Both the position numbers and the translations under genes were made by a program. The notes beneath the pieces are model-generated. The model saw nothing but the letters and a program-made list of their open reading frames with translations, had not been told where the DNA came from and searched no databases. A DNA stretch of 64,000 nt from assembly GCA_009792885.1 (NCBI GenBank), contig WMCF01000055.1:1051511-1115510 (forward strand), read 5' to 3'. The stretch comes from Eremophila alpestris peregrina (taxonomy: Eukaryota; Chordata; Aves; Passeriformes; Alaudidae). Positions 32,261 through 44,990 of the stretch are shown here, piece by piece. Each line of letters begins with the position of its first letter. The stretch's first letter is position 1.

Positions 32261-34259
32261 GCCGGTCGCGGCCGCCAGTGGTTCTGGTGGGGGGCCGGTG
32301 GTGCTCGTCCCGGCCAGCGGGGGCAGGCGGGCGGCGGGGACACGCGTGTGTGTCCTGATGTGTCCCCGCGCGGGGCGGGGGTGCCCGGCGCTGGGGGCGG
32401 GCTCGGGGCAGCCGGGTGCTCTCCGTCTGCCGGGCGCACAATGGGCGGCGGGGACCGGCGGGGAGGAGGGGAGGTGCGATGGCAGCGTGTGGTTTACAAG
32501 CTCCGCACGTCCCTCCCTCTCGCCTTCCCCCGCTGCGCGGGGAGGCGCGGCCGTGCGGGAGGGTCCGGCAGGGCGGCAGCTGCTGCGGGCCCCCGCCGGG
32601 GGAGGTCTCTGTGACAAAGCGGCGGGGTGGCCGTCCTTCCTCGACCCCCCTCCTCGAACGTGAGAGGAGGGAGCTTTGTGTTTCTCCGGGGCCGCGCCGA
32701 GCCTGCCCAGCCCCGGCCGCAGTGCCGGTTCGGTGCCGGGCAGCTCCTCCCCCTGCGGGACCTTCCCGCTGCCCTGCTGGGCGCCCGGCCCGGCCCCGGC
32801 CCCGCTCCCTCACGGTGGGGCGGCTGGAGCCGGGCACGTCTTCGCCGGCGGCAAACAAAAGCTCAGCGCCGAGCGCTGCCCCCGCCTCCTTGGCCTCGGG
32901 AGCGCAGCTCCCGGCAGCTCGGCGCATCTCCCGGCGAGGCCGGCCGGGAGGCGGGGATGCGGAGGGAGCGGGGCCGGGGGGGCGCGGGCAGCAGCCGTAC
33001 GAAGCGGCGGGGGCGGTGGAATGTGTGCGTGTGCGCTTCGCAAACAGGAAGTAGAACGACCTCACTGGCATCTTGTTGCTTTCCTGATGTTACCAGCGAG
33101 GCATAACCATGTTTCTCTTCCTTCTGGAGGCTTTCCTGCGGACCGAGGCTTTATAATATGCGCTGCATCACAGTACTTCGCCTCGGTTTACACCTACTCC
33201 CGGGGCAGCAACAGAGTCACTCCCTAAACCCCATGAGCAGGGACTATCTTTTCGTCAGCCCGACTGTCCTCCAATCCCTTTTCACATCTCCTTTCCACTA
33301 GATACAGAAAAGGGGCTGGAGGCTTAGGAAACACTCTCAGAATGATTTCTCTCCAGGGCAGCGTGGTGGTGCGCTGTGTCCCCATCCAGCTCCAGAGCAG
33401 TGCGGGTGCTTTTGGGCCTAGGCTAGTGGTGGGTTGTCCTTTCCCCTTATTCCCGAGCCCCGGTGCCGAAGCATTAAAGCCAGGATTTTTAGATAAACAG
33501 GTCATTGGTCTTCCCTTGAAGATGTGAGACAGAAAGTCAAAGCTATAATCTGAAAGTTGTAGAAACAAAATAACAAAAGGAGGAAGTGCAGTTTCAGCTC
33601 TCACTGTTACTAAATTGTTTCTGGTTGGGACATTTGAAGAACTAAGAGTAGCCTAAGGGGCACTAAGGGGCAGTTTGCTATGAAATTCATTGTAACTCAA
33701 TTCCTGTGCTATGATTTTCATGTTATTTAAATATACTCAATGCGCCCAATGCTTTTAATCTTAAAAACATAAATTCTACCTCCTTATTACAAAACCAGAT
33801 CCGTTTCCATTTTTAAAAGAAAATACATAAATGTTGCCAAAAATCTAGACACATCATCTGCTTTATTTCACTTTTAAAGTGTTAATGATGATTTTTGACT
33901 AATGTCTAAGAACACTGGGGAACATCCATGGGAACATGACAGCAATACTTAAAACCCAAGAAATTGCTCTTTTTAAAGCAGTTGAAAAGTATTTTCTATG
34001 AGATGGTTATGCTTTTTACAGTAAAACCAAATGCAGACTTCCAAACTTCTTAATTTCTAGCAATCATAACAGTGTGGTAAGGTTAACTGTTTATGTGCAT
34101 CATAATTTTTATTTAGGAAAAAGTTAACTACATTTAGGGGTTTCTCCCTTTCTTTATTCTCTGGTAAACTCCAGTGGAGAGTTTTACAATGGAACAGTCA
34201 TAGGTCTGCTACTGCTTTAGTCTTCACACAAAAATCATTAATAAATATCCCCCTAATGA

Positions 34260-34284
34260 TTTCCAAATCCACATGATTTGGAAA
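34260..34284. repeat. Short inverted repeat (10-bp stem, 5-nt loop)
   Basis: TTTCCAAATC at 34260-34269 and GATTTGGAAA at 34275-34284 are exact reverse complements around the loop CACAT. It is too short for a microRNA precursor. Confidence 0.9.
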
Positions 34285-34390
34285 AGAAGCTGTTGGGATT
34301 AAAGAACAACAAACACAATCAGGACAGCAACAAGTGATTTTTCTATTTTTGTTTTTTGTTTTATCAAAGCAAATTAAAGGAAATTATAAT

Positions 34391-34422
34391 CTCTCTCTCT
34401 CTGTGTGTGTGTGTGTGTGTGT
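34391..34422 (+). repeat. Compound microsatellite (CT)6(GT)10
   Basis: Six CT units at 34391-34402 directly followed by ten GT units at 34403-34422. Likely length-polymorphic. Confidence 0.95.
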
Positions 34423-35669
34423 CTTCCAAACAGAGAGATGCTGAGAAGGGAGGGGAGATGTGCTTAATCCAGGCAGCCAACAAACCCTCCCAGAAGCTAG
34501 TACTGACACATGCTGAGTGCCCTTCAGCAAGCTGGGTAAAAAAACCCAAAAACATCTTTAGAAGACAATTATTTAAAGACATACACTGATTTTCTTCACT
34601 GGATTGAGTACAAGCAATGCAGTTTGTACAGTGATTCTTGTTGCCACCCCCACACCCAGAGTTTGCACCCTCCCTCCCAGAGTTCATGGAAGGCACTGTG
34701 CAGTTTCCACTGTTTAGGACTCTGTGTCAGCTGACAAGGGGTTATCAATGGAAGCCTTTTGTCAAATTGGGGTGTGGGAGCATAGGCTTTGCTGTGTTTC
34801 ATGAGTTGCTGGTCTACCCTGATTTTGCATCTTGTTACAAAGTTTTCACTGAATTTTGAAATACCTGGATTTATTACTACTTCAACCTCTTCTGTTGAGG
34901 AGAACAGTGGGTTACAGAACTCATTTGCGCACATACAGGCATAGATTGGGGTGTGCACAGAAACTAAAATAGTTTATGAATGTCTGTGGGGACCTTTCCC
35001 CCTCACCCCAATTCAACCTGGCAAAAACCAAAGTTGTTTTCTGTGATTTTGAGTTGGATTATTAAAATGCTGTACCATCCTGGCTTTCAGAGGAAGTATT
35101 GGGAAAATTTGCAATTCATCCAAAACTCCACTGTTCATCTTTGGATTGGTTCCAGGAAATATCAACACATTATATCAGTCCTTTGGTTCTTTGTGAGCTA
35201 ATCTGCTTTCTTGTTTCCTTCTTTCAGTGCAAGAGTCTTCTTGGCTCTGCATCCATGTTATTGTGTGGGGTTCAGAGGCTGTAGGTCTGCGTACACACAT
35301 TCGTTATATATAGAATAAATAATGTATATTTAGTATATAATAGCCAAATACATAATAATAACTGCAGATTATATCACCTCTGTTTCTTATCCCTGTGACT
35401 GTTGTTCTTACCATGCATTTTTTGTCCAGTGACGTGTAATTATCACATTGGTCTTCTAGTGCACATTTATTTGCATCTGAACTCTCTTGTGAGCTATAAA
35501 GAGGCTGGAGTTACTTTTTCCTATTTTAAAGCTCTTCAAGACTTTTTTTTTTTTTTTATGTAGCATTATTGTGGGTTTGATAGCCACTGTCTTACTCTCC
35601 ATTTCTAACCCTAAACCCAGTTCTTAGGAAATTTGTTTTAAACACTTAAACCTAAAATGTTATTTAGAT

Positions 35670-35750
35670 CAGAGAAATTAGCAACAGAAGTCAAATGACC
35701 TATTAGATCATCTTTTGTGTTCCCCTGCCAAAGCACACGATGCCAATTCA
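35670..35750 (-). mobile_element. Possible old CR1-type fragment
   Basis: The plus strand has 'tcaaatgacctattagatca' followed by 'tcccctgccaaagca', a pattern known from the reverse complement of old CR1-type 3' ends. Only one or two blocks remain, so chance cannot be excluded. Confidence 0.4.
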
Positions 35751-38700
35751 GAGTTAGTTTCAAGTCAGAGAAAACATGGGTGGAAATTTACGGTGTTTTC
35801 CAGTCCTGCTCTTCAGCCATTCTGGGCTAACACACTGCCTTCCAGAAGTTAATGATCACACTGAACTTCTACCTAGGGGAAGGAAAATGAGCAGGCCACT
35901 CCTTTCAGCTTTCTCTGTCTAGGGACAGGCATGACATGCCCAGAATTACAAAAATCTGGTTATGTGTCTTCCTTGTTGGTAGAAATCTCACCACAGATAC
36001 CTCCCTCCACCTGAGTCTCTTCTGGTCTTTTGAAAAAGGTATCCAGAGTGAAAAGTGGAACATCTTCATTTGTCTTAGGGATTCATGGATAATGCCAGCA
36101 ATGGAATTGAGTGCTGCAGAATGTCATCAGGCTTGTGAGGAGTTTGTTAAAGCTTACACCTGCTGTATTTAAGTTGTACTTGTGCGTATGTTCACCAACC
36201 AGAGCACATTTCTTGTTTCTTTCTTGTGTAATATTGCTACTCAGCTTATTTTACAGGTGCTTAGGAGCTCATCGCTCACACTATAGGAAAAGTCTATTTC
36301 TCTGGCATTGTAAAGATAAAAAGAGAAGATAATTTTTAGCTGTTTTGTTTTATTTTCCACAAGAGGTCAGATACTTGTAGCCCTTACTCATGCCTGATGA
36401 CTAAGTAGGATTAAGTATCTCTTCAGTTAACAAGCTATGTCTGATCTTGCTCACACAGGGGTAAAGTCAGTAGTAAATACACTACAGCGATGATACCAGA
36501 ATTAAACCCCAGGCCAGCAATGCTCCTCTTTCGTAAGCATCATAGAAGAAGTCATTGTGTAACCCTTTTTATTTTCCTTTTCCTATAAGGGTGGATCTCT
36601 GTGTCTTTCTTACTCCACAGGCCTCTCCCATTTGTTTTCTCCTTTTCATACCAACTCGCGCTTGATGCGCCTGTGTGATTACTGTCCTTTAGGACAAGGA
36701 GTTTTTGTGCTGACCTCCTTTTGCAGCTAGTCAGCACAATAGGTTTCAGTTTAGCAAACTGAAAGGAATGAAGAGACTCTTCACTTCAAGCACTGCTAGC
36801 CTCTGATGACCTTTAATGCTCTGATGGAAAGTGTGTCCCTTTCAGAGACAGTGGCTTGGGTTATTACAAGCCTACAAGCCGTAGCTAGAGCAGGGCAAGC
36901 TGTATTTTGACATAGGGTATCCAGTCACGGTGAAATCTCAGCTTCAGATTGACCAAACAGAATGTGTTGTAAGTCCTGCAGTGAAATTCTAGGCACTGTT
37001 AAGTTCGGGAAGAACAGCTTTGTCTGGAACACATCAAAAACTCCTTCTGCTAACGCAGCGCTAAAAAACATTAACATGAGATTGTGTTAGGACAATTGGT
37101 TGCATTTAGATTAACCTCAATTTACAGTAACTTGACCTAAAGCTTAAGGCTTCACAAATGGCTTCAGCTGGTGTAACCTGAGCTGCCACCGCTGAGGAAG
37201 TCTCCTCTTTCCTCCTCTTGTCGGGGGCTGCGTTTGCTGCCTTTGCTAAGGGCAGCTCTTGCTTGCGCAGCCCCACGGCCAGCGGGTTCCCTGAGCAGGT
37301 AGGGAGGGCAGACACACTTCTTCCTTTGCTTCTGGGTTAGTTTTTAGCTGGATCAGATCCATCATTTGTTTGACCGTACCTCCCGTGGGTAGCACAGTCT
37401 TACAACATCTTAATCCTCTTGTGAAACTCAACCCTTATCCCAGGATAAACATCTGGGACCTCATAGTTCAAACATGCTTACCTGGTAGCATACATTGAAC
37501 CTCTGCAAGTTACACCTGGTGTCAGTGCACAATTCTGCTCCTGAGCACAGACACTGAAAAAGGGAGTCAGGGTTCATTTCTATTTAAACATTTGCATGTA
37601 TAAGACATTTGGTTGCATATTACTCCAATATGTATAATTCATGTGAGAGATGTGCTTGGATTAGCAGAGGTTTAAGAACAGGCCTGACAGCCAATGACTG
37701 CTGACTGGAATCCTTCAAGTGTGTTGTTTTGTGAATTAAAATGTGAGGTACAGTCTGACTTATGAACCCGTGATCAGTGTTGCAGTCTGGGGTCTCATAG
37801 GTTGTTCAGATAAGCAGCATGCTTGTACATTCAGTGGGAATCTGGGAGCCTTAACAATTAGAAATATATATTTTCCTAGTTTGTCTAAACTGGTGAATCA
37901 CAAAATCATGTAACTTTGATTGCTCTTTTACTTCCCTCTTACTTATTTTAGTTTCCTGATGTTTGTAGCTCAAAAGTCACTACAGACTTCTCCTGTTTGC
38001 TTTCTGAATACTTGAAACTCAGCTTCATAGGGCTTAAGAGAAAATGTCTTTTTAAACTTGCAGTAGTTAATAAGATTGCAGCTGCTGAAATTCTGTGCTT
38101 ACAGGAAGAGCTGCCTTCTTTCCAGACTTCCCTCTTTCAGACTGATTTTGTTTGCCTCCACACCATTAAAATTGGTGAGGAAATAAGAATACTTCAATCT
38201 TCAGCTGACTGAGAGAAGTGTGTCCACCCATAGGGGCTTTGCATTTTTTAGAAGTTTGTGAAGGTGCTAAAGCTAATGCTGCAGTGCTGTTGGTAACACA
38301 GATGATCTGTTGCTGTTTGCTTGCTGTCAGTTCTTCAAAACCACAGCACACACAGAGTAGAAAAGAGGTTTGAATTTATGACTTTCAGAATAACTGAGGG
38401 AATTAACAGAAAGATCAACAGGTCAAAGGTTTTTTTTTTTCCTTTTATCTTTTTAAAAAAATCACTTTCTGTAGGGTTTTCATATAGACCTCTGTAGTGT
38501 CCTCTAAGTTCTCAGCTCTCATCAGCTGAGGCTTGGTGGAGTTGTGTTTTCACTGATGGAGGGTGGGGCTGTGCCTTTTCCCTTCCTCCCATCTTCACTT
38601 TTCTGGCTCCTCCCAATGTTACTTTTACTATGTGCCATACAGTAACACTTCAGGTTTAATAGAACAACTCAACTTCATTTTCCTCTGCTCTTCAGATTCA

Positions 38701-40784
38701 GAGGAACAATTGTTCAGTGCTGCAGTGAAGGTGTAATTTTTCTGCATCATCTTTATGATGCCTGTGAAAATCTTGGGCCAATTCCTTGAATATTGTGTAC
38801 TTTGGAAAAGAGCAGAGAGCTGTTTTTTCACCTTACTCTGACCGCAGGCAGCATCACAACCAAGAAGCCAATATGCCTATGTATGTGTGTTTGTATAAAG
38901 CAGTACCTGTACTTACACACTGGTTTTTAAAGTGTACTCCAAGGTAAAGTAAAAATATTTGTGATCAGTTTTGATAGTGAAAGGGGTGTAATAGTCCAAC
39001 AAGTTTAAGAATCACTGATACATACCCATTTTCTATATTTTCATCCTCTTTCCTTTAGCTCATATCTAATCTTCTGTGATGTTTTGGCACTTCTGCATTG
39101 TATCTGAAGGAGGAAGGGAGGTGGCTATGGCAAATGAGATTGTAGAAGAGTTCTGCAAAGTATAGGAGTTTTTAAATAATTTAAGAAATTCCTTACATTA
39201 TGGAAGATGGATCTGCACTTGGCCAAAAAAAAGAAATTGTTGCACTCCCTACCCCTTCTGTTTATGCAGAATATTGTATTTCAGATTCTCTAGCATCTGC
39301 AAAAAGGACTTTAAATCTGATTGCCTTACCTCGCACTGGTTGCCTTTGGACTGCTAAACTGATTGCTCCATTTCAGCTGTGATCTGTGCTGCTGTTCCTT
39401 TTTGTCTTCAGAGCTGGTGGCTGTTGTTGTGATTTCTCTGGGTTGCATTCCAGTGCATAACTGAGGCAGCAGAGGGAAAATTGCTATTGACATTAAATAA
39501 CCAATTTTTAACAATGTTTTTGGCAGGCAGTGTTGCTGTTCATTATACATATTTTTAGTTTTCATCAAAGCAGGTAATGCAGCTTTGAAGGCTTAAGTGG
39601 ACTCATGCAGAAGACTATAGATTTCTGTAACTGAAGGGGAGCCACATTGTTTGAAATTGGCTGAAGTGTTCTGGTATGTAATCCATGGCTGGATATGAAG
39701 CAGTGGTTCAAAATAATCTTATTGCACGTTTCTGGGCTGTGCTTGCAGTCTTTGCCTTCCAGTAAAAGTGGAGATACAATGCTGAGGTTGCAGTACTCTC
39801 TCTCTTTTTTTATTTTTATTTTTTTTTCTTTTTAAAAATTTTTTTCTCCTTTCCCTAATTTGTGCCAGGTAGTTTGTACACTGAAAGCTTTAAAGGCTGG
39901 ATTGCTGCAATTTTAAAAATTTATCTGAGAGAATTTGACTTTACATTTTTTTCACCCCATAGGATTTTGCTGGAGCTTATTTTTTCTAATCCATTTTAAT
40001 ATGCATTCTACATCATGCAAAACAAAAAAAATCCCCACTTATTTTCTCTCTTCCATTTCATTTACAACAAAACAAAACCCCTTTATGGTCACAGTAAGGT
40101 TTACTGTCCTTCTCAGTATCACTTTTGCTGCGGAAAATATCAGCAGTGGGTAGGGGGGGGGATGAAGAATTGTGACTGTAGAACAGAAAAAAACAAAATT
40201 AATTTTGACTGGTAGCATTGAAAATTTCATCTATCACTGTGATAAAGTGTCTGTTTACTCACAGCCACACAGGGGTTCTGTGTTAGGCCTGGGCTATATT
40301 CTTTCCCACTTAATGGTGTCTTCACATGGTACTGCCTTGGGGTTAATTAGATGAAGCAGCTGAAACAAATTAACATTTTGCTGCCGTGAAACGGGGTGGT
40401 CTCAGGGCTGCAGGCCTACGCCCACAGTCTGCCTGTGAGGAAGGAGGAAGTAGTACTGCTACTGGTAGGAGGAAAATTGTCTGTCTAGGGGGGAATAAGT
40501 GGGGTTTTTTCAGGTGTAAGATGAAGGTACATGATGCCATACTGGAGAAGACGGACTAGAGGAAGGGGGAGGCAGAAGATCCCATGTAGATTGATTTAAA
40601 CTTCGGTAGCTCTTGTAATCGAGTTGATCAACAATTCAGAGCATCTCCTGCAATTTTGCTGTCCTTTACAGCTCTGCAAAGACAGCAGTTTTACTCCCAG
40701 GATTTATGCATTGAGATACAGCCACGCATTTCCACGGACAAACCAGTTGTAGATACGTTGGGAAAAGATTATTTGCCGAAGGGG

Positions 40785-40950
40785 TGGTCAGGCAGCCCGG
40801 GGAAGTGTTGGAGTCAACTGCCTCTTGAGATATTTAAGAAATGTAAATGTAGCACTTAAGGACCTGGTGTAGTGATGGGCTTGGCCATGCTGGGTTAATG
40901 GTGATAACCTAAAGGGTCTTTTCCAACCTGCCAGTTGAAATCCTGATAGT
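40785..40950 (+). mobile_element. CR1 LINE fragment (3' end)
   Basis: Sense-orientation CR1 3' end: 'ggtcaggcagcccggggaag', then 'gtagcacttaaggacctggt', then a 'gggtcttttccaacctg' block in the expected order. It lies in intron 1 in the same orientation as MAML3. Non-coding and 5'-truncated. Confidence 0.85.
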
Positions 40951-41261
40951 TGCGGTGCTTAATTGAGGAGTGAAATCCCGTTTATGGACCATCAGGTGGA
41001 ACATTACTGAAAGTGTCTTCAGGAATACTGCTATAGTTATTCGTAAGGGCGAGGTGATGATCCAAAGTGGAAAGAAAGAAGACATCAGCTGGCCACACCA
41101 TGGACTTGTAACACCTAGGTAAGAACTCTCCTTCCTGTGAGGAAAGGGAAGGGGGGGAGCTTGTGTTCATGTTTTCTTTGTTTGCTAATTTCCTTCTGAA
41201 AATTGGTAAACTTGGTCTCTTGGTAAAAGTTATGCTTGATCATTGCAGTATGATGATTGCC

Positions 41262-41280
41262 TTTTTTTTTTTTTTTTTTT
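41262..41280. repeat. Homopolymer T19
   Basis: Uninterrupted run of 19 T in intron 1. No retrocopy is visible next to it. Confidence 0.9.
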
Positions 41281-44200
41281 AAGGCTGCTCAATGTGTTGT
41301 GCCCATTTTAATTCTATGTAGAACAATAACTAGGTTAAGTAATTATGGAAGGCCCACATGAAAAGTTATCACCATTGTGATGTCTTGACTTGCATATGGA
41401 ACTTGAGGTAACACTGAAGCAAGGGACTGTGTCCAAGACAGACACTCACATGTGGTTTTATTTCCCTTCTGTCTGAATCCAAGTCTGGACAATATAATAA
41501 TTGTATAAGTTAGCAATGAAAAAGTTCAATGAGTTTTTTTGTTTGGGATTTTTTGTTTATTTGTTTGTCCTGCTTTCTCAGATGTTTTACTTCAGAATTA
41601 GCTCATTTGCTAGAATCCAACCTGTTAGCACAACGGGTAGATAAAAGTATTACCAATATTGGTATTTCTAGTGCAGTGTGTTCTCTATGTTAAGTTTCAC
41701 TGGTGGTTACTCGTGGAGAAGGCATTGTTCCTGGTTTGAAAATTATTTACTTCCCAAATTTGTGACTTATCTCTTGTGGGTAGTGAATGCATGGTGAAGG
41801 TGTGTCATAAAGTCCAGTAAAGGGTTTATGAGAACAGGTTTGGACTGGATAGCTCGTCCCTAAATTTAATGGTAGGAGCAAGTTGCACTGCTTGTCTCAA
41901 ACAACAGTCGAATATGTAACAAATTTTGACCAAAGTACTTCACCTCATGGGTTTTTTCTACTTTTACAATATGACTTTTTTTTTTTTTTTAAGAGAAGAT
42001 TTTCTAAGCTATTCATCTATAAACTTAGACATTTGTAAATGTAGAAAGATAACTAAGGCCAGCAAGTGAAAAACACTGTTTCAGTCATATACACTGGGCT
42101 CTGTAAAAAATGCAGCACAGGACTCCTAAAACATTTCATAATTTTCAGAGATGATTTTTATTTACAAATACACAGTTCTTACATGAGTCAAGATTTAGTA
42201 ATTAAGCTGAGGATGAAATATCTTTCCTATTGTAAAAGGAAGAAACTAAATGCTTACAGTGGTATAAAGCTTCTACTAATGTTATATCAGGCATATTTTT
42301 AAAAATTAGACAAGATCCATATTTTTTCAATTTTATAATACACGTTTTTTGCTAGAGTTAATTTTATAGGTTATCTTTTTTTTGCCTTTTGACCTTGGTT
42401 TGATTGGTTGAGGGTTTTGTGAGGTGAGGGATTTTTTTTCTATTCTTGGACGGTTTTTGATTGGCCGGTTTTGTGGTTTGGAAGGAGAAACAAGAAGGTG
42501 GTGCTTCAGAAATGCAGAGACCTGAGGAAGCAAATGGGAAGGCTGGAAAAAAGTCTGGGAGAAGATGGGTGGAACCCAGAGTGGAGCTAAGCAGACATAG
42601 CTGTAATGGAAGGACAGAAATGTATAGGAGGGTGTTGGCTTTGTTGAACCAGGCTGAAGAGCAGAACTTTGCCTCTGTACTTGGGCTTCATAAAGTCAGT
42701 GAGAGCACAGATAATTGTAATGAGCCCAGTTTGTGCCACCTCGAGTAGCCAGAGTTTGGTGTTGGGGCACTTAACGGGGCCATACTCGTGATCAGCTGCA
42801 AATACCAGGCAAATGAGTTGGTTTGGTTTTCTTGCTTTTGCAGGTCTTATGTCCATCAGAGCATCACAGTATGTTAGCTAGCTGATTTTCTGCACTGCTG
42901 TTAACTGGGTGGTGACTTTTGTTTAGTTCAGATTTCAGGAATTCTAAACACTTTCCAGTGACATGGCTAATGAATATTTATGGCAATCATTTAGCAAATG
43001 TAAACCTCTGGACAGCAGACTTGCTTTCCTTAGTTACCTGTTGCATATTCCCTGGAAGTTACCAGCAGTTCATGTGAAAACCATTGCTTGGGTAGCTTCT
43101 TACACTTTAGTAATAGACACGTGTGTATTTTAAATCCTTTATGTCCAAATCCTATTGGCACCTTTTCAAAGTTGATGAAGTAAGTGGTGTGGGTTTTTTT
43201 CCTCCTGATGGATTAGCTTCGTTTTGCTAAATCAAGCTGCATTTCAATGCATTTTTTCCCCCTCTGTGCATATGTCCACTGCTAATATAAATCAGTTTTT
43301 AGAAGTGATTGCTGTGGCAGGTAGAAGGCGATGTGTAATTCTCAAACCAGTGGAACAAGTGGAAAGTATTTCAGGTGGTTTGGGCACAGTGTTTTCGTGG
43401 CTGCCTGTGATCCTGTTTTCTGATGGATAGGGGGAACTGCTCAGCAGTGTGCTGCAGGCACACTCAGCAGCTATGAGAGATTTCCTTTCCCTCGAGTGGT
43501 GCTCATATTTTGGGAAGGGAAGGAACAAGCTTTTGTCCCTGAGGTCAAAATGCAACACCAAACAGCCAGGACTTTTGGAAGTTTTACAGTGTAACAAGCC
43601 ACAGTTTCATCAGGTCCTCTTGTTGTCCGAGCAATGCTATCTGTGCCTTAGTTGTGAAGTTGGTGCTTCAGATATGTGGGGTGATTTGCACATCCTTAAA
43701 CAGGTAAGCTTGAAAATGGGTGCTGTTTTTCAGCAGACCTATATGGGCTATTGTTGTCTCAGGCAAAAGAGTTGGCTTTTTCCACAAGAATTAAGGTCTC
43801 TTCACAGTGTTTTGTAATATGATCTGTATGATCCATAAGTCTGCATTTTGTAGACTTAGATTGTCTGGGGAGTTGCCAGAACTAAGTTTTATATGCCGTA
43901 TTTCATGTTTCAGTCATAATACTGAGATGTCAGCATTCCTCAATTAGTAATCATCCATAATATTGACATTTCAGTCAGGGTCTTTGTGTCACAGAGTTGT
44001 CTTCTTTGGCCTGGAGGGTGGCAGAAGGACATATGTAGCTGACTATGTCTCTTCAGCACAATGTTTTCTCTGTCCAAGAAGTATCTGAGCTCAGTTTGGA
44101 TAACTTGACTTTGGCCTTGAGGTAAAGACAAAGAATGATCTGGACATTCCATGATGTGGGCAACAATTTATTGTTGCGGGGCATGGGAAAATCCAACCAT

Positions 44201-44936
44201 TGTCACACCTAGTTTGTGGGCTGTACCATGTGAGAGACCCTTCCCTTTCCCCTGGGACTGTAGAACTGCATGGAAGGTCTCATGCTATTTTGGTAATGTT
44301 TAGTAATAGTGTGCTTATTTTTCTCTCTCATTATTGACAGCTGTGTTTTTGTGTTGCTTCTGTTGTGCTGTAAATATCAATATGAGTCAATCTCTTATTC
44401 TTTGTTATGTTGCAGAGAGATTGTTTGTATAATGAGATATAAAAGGTGTCCTGTAACTTCAATTTAGTTCATCTTTGAGACACAGAACGTGTAAGAAAAG
44501 AGACAAATTGAAAGATGTCTGTGGTGACAGAAGACAAACCTTATTGGTAATATTTCAATTTAGGAAAATTTGGGGGTTATGTCTTGGAAAGTTACTGCTG
44601 ATAGGCAAAACCAAATACTTGCATAAAGAACTATCCTAATTCCTGTAAGAAACTGAATTTTGACAAACTGTGGGAAAAAGATATTCCAGAAAACCCCAAC
44701 TTATTGCTTACATTTGAGCAATTTATTTGGATGATTTTATTAATAATTTTTTGTCTGTCATATGTCAGCACTTCCTGGCCCTGTTTTCCAGTACTCCCTA
44801 TATATAAATTTTATTTCTAAACCTGTAGAATTTAGAAAACCAGAGCTGTTGTTTCTCACAGTTAAGAAACAATTTGTGTATAGGAAATTTCTGGAAGTCC
44901 TCTGTATCTCTGCCAGACAAAAAAGACCTTAAGACA

Positions 44937-44990
44937 CCCCCCCCCTTTTCCCCTTTTTTCCCCCCTTTTCCCTTCCCCCCCTTTCCCTTC
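44937..44990 (-). repeat. C/T tract with G-quadruplex potential on the minus strand
   Basis: The plus strand has runs of C9, C4, C6, C3, C7 and C3 separated by 2-6 T. On the minus strand these are G runs separated by short A loops, satisfying the G3+N1-7 pattern more than once. On the nascent MAML3 RNA the tract is C/U-rich and could bind poly(C)- or pyrimidine-tract proteins. Confidence 0.85.

Larger units (their letters stand above)
31570..33060. promoter_or_regulatory. Intronic half of the MAML3 CpG island
   Basis: GC-rich, CpG-dense sequence continuing from exon 1 into intron 1. Long frames on both strands, such as 271 codons on the minus strand at 32256-33071, are low-complexity consequences of base composition. 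The region may hold downstream promoters or Polycomb/bivalent chromatin typical of developmental genes; that is inference. Confidence 0.7.
33061..40784. other. MAML3 intron 1, segment with simple repeats and one old repeat
   Basis: AT-rich intron. Contents noted: a CT/GT dinucleotide repeat at 34391-34422, a 10-bp hairpin at 34260-34284, T15 at 35543-35557, and a possible old CR1 piece at 35670-35750. No exon, RNA gene or CpG island is seen. Confidence 0.5.

Noticed and set aside
32256..33071. 271-codon minus-strand frame in the intronic CpG island
   Set aside because: Arg/Pro/Gly-rich composition, with equally long plus-strand frames at the same place. It would only be revisited if the antisense TATA box proved active.
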